A DNA stretch of 64,000 nt from Sepioteuthis lessoniana (Eukaryota; Mollusca; Cephalopoda; Myopsida; Loliginidae): assembly GCA_963585895.1 (NCBI GenBank), contig OY757904.1, positions 158,895,626-158,959,625 of the forward strand. The letters are read 5' to 3'. The position numbers and the translations under genes are program-made. Under the pieces are notes generated by a model. That model saw nothing but the letters and a program-made list of their open reading frames with translations, did no database searches and was not told the origin of the DNA. How positions within the stretch are numbered: position 1 is the first letter of the stretch; each line of letters starts with the position of its first letter. Positions 56,190 through 64,000 of the stretch are shown piece by piece.

Positions 56190-57748
56190 GAAGAGACGTA
56201 GTTGATGATCTTTGAGAAGAGCACAGATATTTGTTTTTCAATTTTAGTCTCAATTCATCACGATCTTCTACGTTCAGTTTGTTTTTTGCCTTTGTTAGAA
56301 CTGAATTTTACATGGCTAAAACTAGTCTCAGTCATATAGCAGCTTGACAATGCAAATAATTTAACTTCTAGCTCTACAGATAATTCAACGTATTAATCTT
56401 GTATGTTAGATCCATGTTCTTGTTCTGAATTAAATAGTATCGCAATCCTCTTTGCCGTGTACATTTTTCTAAATCTTCAAAGTACATTTCAAACTGTGCA
56501 TTTAATTTCTCAAAATGTTTTGTGCAGATATCCGAATCACTATCGGGAATAATTTGTTAGAAAATTTCTGAAAGTTTCTTTGTAGCAATGTTAACTTAAT
56601 ACGGTTTATTTTGACTTTGAAGCTTAACAGGATTTTTTAAACTTGAATAATTGTTACATCCTTGCAAAAAGTTGTGTGTTTTGTTAATGTCTGAATATAG
56701 GTTGACCATAAAAAATGGTTCTTATTCTTTTTCAAATCATCATAAAGAGTAAAATCCAAACTTAACTCAATAGTTTAGTTATACAGTTCAACAAACCTTT
56801 GGAAGCTAGCACTTCTGGGTAGCCATCTTAAGACACTAGTAAGTAACAGTAATTGGTTTACTAGTTCATATTTTCTTCAGAAAGTTAAACAAACAGTCAA
56901 AAATTGAAGGAATGTGCTTTGGTTTTATTCATCGATCTACAGCACACCCATCTGTGGAATATCATACAATTGGACACTTTCTTTTTTTTTTTTTTTTTGG
57001 CGTTGGGTAGGACAGAGAGGAGTCTGTGTAATACAGTGAATTGTTCGTAGGTCGGGAATGTTTTCCTTTAGGAAGGTAGTAAATCTTCGGTGACATCCTT
57101 TGTGACTGCCAACCATTGACGGTGCACCTTCGATGGCCGTCACAGTAATATTGCTAATAGAAAATTTTGTTTTATATAAATATTTCTCCAACCATCTGAA
57201 AATCATCACCTTTTTTACGTCACATTAAAGGTTCCTGAAGTTATATGGAAGACTTACAATATTTAAGCTCAGATGCCAAAATCTTTTCCCACATATTCAG
57301 CAATCTCATCAATCTCCATTTGTACTTAAATACAAGCATTTTCAAATAAGACTACAGTTTTCTTTTCACTACAGTTTCACTTACTTTTTTAATTGATGGT
57401 ATATTATAATAGTATAAGGTTTTTCTTATATTTGCAATATTTTATGGTACCTTAAACTTTCCTTCATTATTAAATCAAGTTGGTGCGTTAATCGATGACA
57501 TAATTTGATCGATTTTTATATTTATCTTTCAAAATACAAAAAATAATCAAAATCTTTGTTTTATTTAACAGAGTAATTCTTTGAAAATTGTCTTCCATCT
57601 TAGCTGAATTCATAGCATTATTACGAAATACTCTTTCATATAAAATGCACATAGGCTTCGTTTCATTTGAAAATGAATAAATAAATCAAAGTTTCAAATA
57701 TTTTAGTGAAAACTGTCGTCACTTCTTTGTAGAATTTGCGGCTGCCAT
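56190..57748 (-). pseudogene. hAT transposase relic (BED-finger type)
   Basis: hAT transposases excise and insert their element with 8-bp duplications. Read minus with several frame changes: start 'MAAANSTKK' (ATG at 57748), then a BED-finger-like segment ('KPMCILYERVFRNNAM', 57650-57600 region). The catalytic-domain signature 'TAIEGAPSMVGSHKG' follows near 57130 (the family has 'TDGAPSMVG', so the catalytic D is changed to E), then 'IPDLRTIHCIT'. At the end a dimerisation-region relic reads 'NKLNVEDREELRLKL' (about 56250). The length of 1.56 kb is shorter than intact relatives, with poly-A runs and stops. It resembles the domesticated-looking ZBED5/SCAND3-type hAT proteins of animals. Terminal repeats were not found. 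Confidence 0.85.
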
Positions 57749-57913
57749 AATAGTCGATGAGTTTGTGGCTAAACTTAGATGAACTGAGTCAAAAAGCCTC
57801 CAAAAGCACAGATCAGGGAACTTTTAAACACACCTAATACATATTACCAGACACAAAAATTCAATTAATATTTTATGTATGTGTATGCGTGTGAGTGAAT
57901 GAGTGTGTGTGAA

Positions 57914-57918
<5 letters not shown>

Positions 57919-57949
<31 letters not shown>
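57919..57949. repeat. (GA)n microsatellite
   Basis: About 15 units. Confidence 0.95.
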
Positions 57950-57951
<2 letters not shown>

Positions 57952-58387
57952 AGAAGGGACTGTTACATGTATCAATATGAAAAGTTACAGTATCGTCTAT
58001 AAATAAGTACACCTGTATAATTTTTCTTTAATAAAGTTATTTTCTTCCAAACCAATGATACCAGGATTTTATTATTTCTAGTGGAATAAAGTCAGAACGG
58101 ATATTATTAGGTATTATTCATTATGAAACTCTACAGCATTTTACACCATTAATTTACCGTTTTTGAATTATGTCTTCTTGGATGGTCATAGCTTTTTTAC
58201 TTTCCATTTAAGTACATTCCAAAACTGCTTGGATTGCTACATGTTCATGTTTTTGGTTACAGAATGTCAAGGCTGTAGAATTTGGTAATAAATAATACAT
58301 AATGATATCTGTTACGATAGCAAAATATTCTAAAAAAATAATAAAATCCAGATATCCTTGGTTTATTAGACAATTATATTGTGAGCA
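57950..58387. other. AT-rich sequence, nothing recognised
   Basis: No gene. Confidence 0.4.
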
Positions 58388-58705
58388 ATCTTGAACAAGT
58401 CCTGGCGGCAACACCCCACAAGGCACCAACTATACGGCCGCCTGCCTTCCATCACGAAAAGTTAAACGAACCAGACATGCAGGACACTGCTGGAGAAGCA
58501 GAGACGAGCTCATAAGTGATGTACTCCTATGGACCCCTACATATGGTCGAGCAAAAGCAGGACGGGCAACTCGAACATACATACAGCAGCTATGTGAGGA
58601 TACGGGATGTAGCCCTGAAGACCTGCCGGAGGCGATGAACGATAGGGAGAAGTGGCGAGAGAGGGTCAGGGATATCCGTGCTGGCGGCACCACATGATGA
58701 TGATG
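58388..58705 (+). pseudogene. LINE family 1, 3' end fragment
   Basis: Aligns with 25715-26035: 'tcctggcggcaacacccca', 'cagacatgcaggacactgctgg', 'agccctgaagacctgccgg', and the terminal 'catgatgatgat'. It is 5'-truncated with the 3' end intact. The parallel peptide pieces include 'RHAGHCWRSRDELISDV'-like and 'GCSPEDLPEAMNDREKW'. The minus frame of 87 codons is antisense. Confidence 0.9.
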
Positions 58706-59251
58706 TTTTTATTAAAAGAGGCTACATGTATACTTACAGGTGATATTGTGTCTATAAAAAGGTTTTTATTGGTATTAACAAAGTTTATCTTAGTTTGGTT
58801 CTTGACTTCATGTTGGGTATTTAATGAAAACTGGGTTGACAATCCTTAAATAATGACATGCTAAACTAACTTGCTAACCTTTCGTAATTGGCGAGGTGCT
58901 ACTTTTCACGTCAAAAGGCATTTTTTATAACTTTCTGAAATGTTTACTGAATTAAATGGTGTAATTATTTTAGTTTTAGCAAAAAATCGCCAATTTCCTT
59001 CCTATATTTTCCTATTTAAATAAGTTGAAGTGATAATGAACTGTTCAATTCCGTGAAAAAAGTTAGTGACGTCTACTTATTGATTGCAACTTAAACCAAC
59101 TGTTTATTCGAGAGCTATTTGTTGGGAAATCGCGATGATATCTACAAAAGTATCCACTCGTAACCAATAGTTCGTGAATTTGCCAAGAAGACATTTAGAG
59201 AGAATGATTCTCACTGGATACTTTGTTGTGGTCATATACATGGCTAAATTT
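58706..59251. other. AT-rich sequence, nothing recognised
   Basis: No gene. Confidence 0.4.
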
Positions 59252-59545
59252 TGGAGGTGCCCGTGGTGTAATGGTTATCATCGTAGGAAATGGACACGGC
59301 GACACGAGTTCAAATCCCGAACGAGACTGATAGCATTTCACATAGTACTAATACCCTTGGGAAAGATATGAATCCAATAATTCTCCTTCCGGCAATGGGT
59401 AAATAGTAGGACAGACTGAGTTCTCCAGCCTTGGTGAGGCAACTAGTCTAGGAGAAGGAAAACTCTGAATTCAAACCTGTTAAACTCCGCTTAAAAATTG
59501 ACCTTGTGTCATATCTTGCCCGAGCGGAGGGGTTTGTAAATATGG
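59252..59545 (+). repeat. SINE family D, reference copy
   Basis: Best-preserved D copy. The tRNA-like head starts 'ggaggtgcccgtggtgtaatgg', with A box TGGTGTAATGG and B box 'gagttcaaatccc', 50 bp apart. The body ends 'ctccgcttaaaaattgacc', 'ttgtgtcatatcttgcc', 'ggggtttgtaaatat'. A tRNA origin is clear. The isotype is not certain. Confidence 0.93.
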
Positions 59546-59867
59546 TTATACCGGGATAAATTGATCTTCGTAAATATCGATATAAAAATAGTTAAAATGC
59601 TTAACGGATATATTCGTGTATAAATCGACACTTGATTAATGGTCACCAAATCATAGCCTTAAATTTTGAAGACAATCACACCCCCTAGTTCTTCCCATTA
59701 AGCTTGAACTTTAACCTTAGAAAATTATTATTCGTGTAGATCAATGTCAAGGCGTTAGCCTTAAAAGATTGGTCTTCAAAATTCGACCTATACACGAGTA
59801 TATTAGTTACGTCTGGTGACTGTTTCTCACAGTTTATTTTTCTCAGCCCAGTCATTGACTGCATATC
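59546..59867. other. AT-rich sequence
   Basis: Nothing recognised. Confidence 0.4.
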
Positions 59868-60360
59868 TGCAGAAGGGTAAAACACCCCCCCCACCCAAAT
59901 GAGTGTCCTGTACATGACACGAAACAATCTGATGGTGAGGCTCCAGTAATGCTGGAGCATTATGGAATGTGGAGTACTCCTTCATTGCAATCGCTCCCAG
60001 GTCCACTCTGGCCCGGAGTGGTAGTACCTGATTGGCTCCTATTTATGGCACAGACAGAAATGTTTGATGTTTAAATTGTGTACTTATGCTAAACTGAATT
60101 GTTTGAAATAAAACTGGTCATTTTACCCTCAGTAAACAAATAACTGATGTTTAATTTAATTGTTAGTGATGCATAGCAATACTTGGAACTATTCAACCTT
60201 GTTGACATGTTAAATTGAATTGTTAGAAATAGAACTGTATGATAATTTAACTACGTGTATCTACAAAATGTGTTCACAAATCATATGTTCAATATACATG
60301 TAAAAACAGGATTTGGCATTTAATAACCCACAATGGTTGCTATGCCATAAAACCAAGCCA
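59868..60360 (-). repeat. Family C repeat, variant C2
   Basis: Read minus it runs from 'ggcatagcaaccattgtggg' and 'ttaaatgccaaatcc' through 'ttcaatttaacatgtc' motifs to 'gagtggacctgggagcg', 'tgctggagcctcaccatcag' and 'ggtgttttaccctt'. Confidence 0.85.
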
Positions 60361-61901
60361 AACCAAACCTAAATTTTTTTTTAATTTCGTGAAAAATGGT
60401 AATTTTTAGAAAGAGTAAATGTAAAATGTAAGAATAAAGAGAGAAAAATAATTGCAAAAAATAAAGAGACATCCATGGAAATTTAAACGATAAATGAAAA
60501 TTAAATTATAAATAACTTACAGGATAAATCTTTGTCGATTTCTTTTCAAAAAATTATTGCAGCAGAAAAACCTAATAAAATAAATAAAACATAGCCTTAC
60601 AAGAACATCAATAGTTGAATGTAAAAATTTGAGATGAGTTTTTGTGAGTTTCCACCTTTATCCAGTCATAGAGCAGGCAACTCAAAAACTTGGAGGTAAA
60701 GAGTTATCATGATAAAACAATAAAACCGAGTTCAAATCCTGGACGAGACAGTTTGTATTTCATTTCACGCTGATATCCTTAAGAAAGACCGGAAGAAGTG
60801 ATTGTTTTTAGCAACAAAATGGTAAAAAAAAACAAAAAAACAGACATAACAACTTTTAATATAAAATTTCAAAAGATCATCTTGTTGAAGAATTAAGTTA
60901 TTAATTTACGACAAGTATTTCTTTCGACTTTATATCTGTTGCTTTTTATCGTTGATATTTGTTTGTTTCTTCATCAAGACAAAGTGAGGCACACGGCTTT
61001 TTTAAAACGTGGGTGTTTCTTTTTACGCTTTTTATCGTTATTGCTAAGACCGTGTGTCCACGAGAATAAATCAAGAACGCAGATTTTTCATAAAGAGCAT
61101 GCTTCTGGGATAACTTCAAACTCTCATCTATTTTATTTCTTGCTCATGGGTGGTTGTTACTCAACTAATTGTAGCTACATTGCAAAGCGCCATATTATCA
61201 CTTCTTTTTACGCATACTAGTAACATAAGTACTAATAATATAATGACTTTCTTCTTTTAGATTGAGGATGTTTATCACTATTTAGAGGTATTTCCTTCAT
61301 CTTAATTCTGGTTACTTTCAGTTCAAATTATTCAGATCGCAGGGACTGAACAAATCTCAATGTTGATATGATTTGGTGTTTTAAGTGTCATTAATAACTC
61401 CTTCATTGTCTCGGAAATAAGAGGGTCGAGTTTTAGAAGTGATCAATGGAGTTATCGATCTATTTCTCTGTTAAGATATCCCAGCAATCAACTAGAAATG
61501 TTTGCAAATCAGGTAATAATGATCAAAGTTTGGACCAATTGTCTCAACTTTCGTTCTTAATGTTCAACTTGTGCAATTGGTCTTTACACACAAAGACTCT
61601 TTGATTTTTCTTATCTGATTAAATGTTTTTACTCACGATTTCTTATACTAAATTATTCAAAAGTATATAAGATCAGACAGAATAATAAGTTTCACTTTTC
61701 ACTGATTATTTTTGATCGACTCATGTTTGTCCTGATTAAAACTTCGGTGAGGGTAACATGAAGACGAACATTTTTTAGACCTTATTTTTCAAATGCAGGT
61801 ATCATTGAAGAACATGAAAAGTTTTGGTAAACAGGCCAGGCTTTCGTAATGGTCTCATTTTGCAAGTAATTATTTATTTGGCTTGGTTTGGGTTTTTTTT
61901 T
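60361..61901. other. AT-rich sequence with one SINE D fragment
   Basis: 60690-60790 holds a family D head ('gagttcaaatcctggacgag', then 'tttcatttcacgctgatatcc'). The 93-codon plus frame at 60939-61220 is unrecognised. The rest shows nothing. Confidence 0.5.
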
Positions 61902-62115
61902 TTTGTTTAATCGCATATCAACCATAGAGGGTTTTTTAATGCTAAATCCATCATTAGTAGTGATGCTATTTAACCCATAGGTGGGTGGATAATGTGGTTC
62001 ATATCTTTCACAAGGGTATTAATTTAAATGTGAACGTAATAATGCGACTGGAGTTCGAACTCGCTCACTACGACGTCACAGTCTAGCACGTTAGCCACTA
62101 CGGTACAATGACTCC
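61902..62115 (-). repeat. SINE family B copy
   Basis: 'aatcgcatatcaaccatagagg' (3' end) to 'ggagttcgaactcgctc' (B box) and 'cacgttagccactacgg' (head). Confidence 0.9.
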
Positions 62116-62295
62116 TCCTGTAATTATTTGAATTAAAAATATATTTTCATATATCATAGCAAATATGTAAATTGCATTTTTTTTCACGTGTGTATTTGGT
62201 AGAGAAAAGATAGACTCCAGCAGAAAAGCTCGTCTCAAAGTGTATTAATTTAACAAACCTCTCCACCAAATGCAGGAAGGTAAACAAAGTCAGTT

Positions 62296-62360
62296 TTTCT
62301 TCTCATAGAATTTCTTCTCATAGAATTTTCTTTTCATAGAATTTTCTTCTCATAGAATTT
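62296..62360. repeat. 16-17 bp tandem repeat, four units
   Basis: 'tcttctcatagaattt' repeats four times at the 3' side of a minus-oriented family D fragment. Confidence 0.92.
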
Positions 62361-62460
62361 CAGTACTATAGTTAAAGAGCTTAGTCTACCCTACTATTTA
62401 CCAATTACTGTGAGTAGATAAGATTCCTAAGGAAACACAAACAGCTTCGTCTCGAAATGC
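62343..62460 (-). repeat. SINE family D fragment
   Basis: Read minus: 'atttcgagacgaagctgtttg', 'ggtaaatagtagggtagact', 'aagctctttaac'. Confidence 0.75.
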
Positions 62461-63144
62461 TGTTTGATTTTCACTAGGTCACACACTACTGTGAGCTAAG
62501 CTTAGTAAATAACAATACAAAAATTGAAACAAAAACGAACATTATACTAAGATTTCATTGGAATCTTTGAACTATAGCAGTGAGGCATTATTATATATAA
62601 ATATGTTTGGCACCAGGTCAAATTAAAGAGAATCCGCAGTTAAAATAATTGTTGTATCGGTTTTCTGAGATTGAAGAGCCTGAAATTCTGACCCTCAACC
62701 ACATTTTTCCTGGGTCCAAATGCCAACCATTAGTGCAGGAGATATATACGCAACTATCTCAGCCGCTAAGCTTTTGAAACAGTTTGAGAATTATGGTGTT
62801 TTTCTACTCAGGAGATGATGGTCTTACTGTAGCGAAAATTAGTAGATAACATCAACTCTTTACAACTCACTAAATGATTGACTGACACTAAGTAACAAGT
62901 GGTTTCCAATACTTGGTCTTACAATATGATCACCAATGCAAGTTCTGATAAAGTTTGATGTTGCTTAATTTGGGGGCATCAAAAGTGATATATTACTTTG
63001 GTGTGACTTGACTGTATGTTCTTTTTTTTAGAAAATACCGACATATTGTGTATCGTATTTGGTGACATATAAAACCCTGCCCACTTCATTAACATTTAAT
63101 ATTAGTTTATTCTGTTTGTAGGTACAATTCTTGTACTTAACCTG
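62461..63144. other. AT-rich sequence
   Basis: A 'ttggcaccaggtcaaatt' motif near 62608. No gene. Confidence 0.4.
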
Positions 63145-63320
63145 CGACAAGAATGAAAGCCTGGACGATGTTGTTTGCATTTCACTTCCAGTAATATACC
63201 CTTGGCAAAGCTTTGAATCCAACTCTTTCCTATCCAGCTGTGGACAAACATTCAGGTAGAACTAAGCTCACTTGTAGATAGCAGATAGGTCTAGAAGTAA
63301 AAAACCGAGTTGAAAATTAA
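63145..63320 (+). repeat. SINE family D, diverged copy
   Basis: 'gcctggacgatgttgtttgc', 'tttcacttccagtaatata', 'cccttggcaaagc' and 'gataggtctagaag' follow the D order. The 64-codon minus frame is repeat. Confidence 0.7.
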
Positions 63321-64000
63321 GGTATGTCGTGCTATCAAATCCAACCTGTAAGAAAAAATTCCTTGCTTCTAAAATTATCATACCATCATTGACTAGTGTG
63401 GATGTGATCTTCTACCCCACAAGAACTTGAGAGAAATCAAATATCTTTAAGAGATACTGACATATGTACTTTTGTTGAAGATGACTATGACGAGAAAGAT
63501 TTTAAACATAGTAATTGGTTTTAAAATCAAGAAACTAATTTTTACTTAACTTTCTCATGGTCACTTTAATTTGGGAACTCAGACTTGAATGTATAGGCAA
63601 AAACAAAAATTGCCTGATTCCCATGACAGGCCTTCACCCTTTTGTGCAATAAAGAGGAGTTTCCCAAAGTTTTTATATCTGTATATAAAGTTTACAAGGC
63701 ACAAGGATGGTAAAATGAAAATATTAAATATCTTTGTACTTTTCTATCTTTAATATTTGATGATTCCATTTTTCAGTCTTTAACAAAATGTCGTTTATGA
63801 AATTTAGCTTATTAAGCACAAGGCCAGAAGTATGGGCACTCAGTGAGAAACAAACAATGCTCAATAGTAAATGTAAGTGTAGCTAGCTTGCTAACCGTTA
63901 TGTCATACCATAGTGTCTCAGTCTTATTTATAGAATGTAACTTAATTTCAAGTAATTAAATTTTTTTTAATATATCAATCATCAAAATGGCAGGAGGAGT
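63321..64000. other. AT-rich sequence, nothing recognised
   Basis: A 'gcacaaggccagaagtatgg' motif near 63816 is shared in part with 9510. No gene. Confidence 0.4.

Noticed and set aside
59252..59325. Functional tRNA gene at the head of SINE D
   Set aside because: Both promoter boxes are good, but the sequence continues into a shared SINE body and is present in many diverged copies.

Overview
The window is eukaryotic, almost certainly metazoan, non-coding DNA. It is AT-rich and has no operons, ribosome binding sites or dense ORFs. It is packed with tRNA-derived SINEs, decayed LINEs, DNA transposons and long (AT)n, (CA)n and (CT)n microsatellites. I lean towards a cephalopod mollusc: mariner proteins of this type and this mix of tRNA-SINEs and dinucleotide runs resemble octopus, squid and cuttlefish genomes. 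That is inference from memory, not a database match. No host protein-coding gene can be supported. Most open frames are translated SINEs, minisatellites or dinucleotide repeats.

Four recurrent interspersed families were defined by comparing the window with itself. Family A is a tRNA-derived SINE of about 250 bp, with 8 copies. Family B is a second tRNA-derived SINE of about 220 bp, with about 11 copies including fragments. Family D is a third, of about 290 bp, with about a dozen copies or fragments. Family C is a roughly 580 bp repeat with 5'-region variants and about 9 copies. There are also lower-copy families (F, G, H, I), a tRNA-Leu-headed element found as an inverted pair, and a SINE-like 'domain' family found in inverted arrangements.

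Autonomous-type elements are as follows. A full-length mariner (14315-15641) has both terminal inverted repeats, a TA duplication and one in-frame stop. LINE-1-type fragments of one family lie at 24504-26054, 41840-42080 and 58388-58705. A second LINE family runs on the minus strand at 27905-31680. A Tc1-like transposase relic is on the minus strand near 38350-38890, and a hAT (BED-finger) transposase relic is on the minus strand at 56190-57748. A mariner 3' remnant lies at 43371-43560. Two solo LTRs of one family (18605-19118 plus, 42110-42570 minus) each have TG...CA ends and a 4-bp target duplication.

Layout: 0-13.6 kb holds SINEs, a MITE and a perfect 36-bp hairpin. 13.6-16 kb is an inverted repeat pair with a mariner nested in one arm. 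16.9-17.8 kb is a 49-bp minisatellite. 18.5-27.5 kb holds nested SINE/LTR insertions and a LINE. 27.9-31.7 kb is the second LINE. 32-47 kb holds scattered SINEs, a Tc1 relic, an LTR and microsatellites. 47.6-51.6 kb is a microsatellite-rich block dominated by (CT)n, (AT)n and (CA)n. 52-55.4 kb carries the palindromic SINE-like elements. 56-58.7 kb holds the hAT and LINE relics, and the rest is SINE fragments in unremarkable AT-rich DNA. The nesting gives relative ages: SINE A in C, LTR in B, LTR in LINE-1, palindrome in D, mariner in the tRNA-Leu element.
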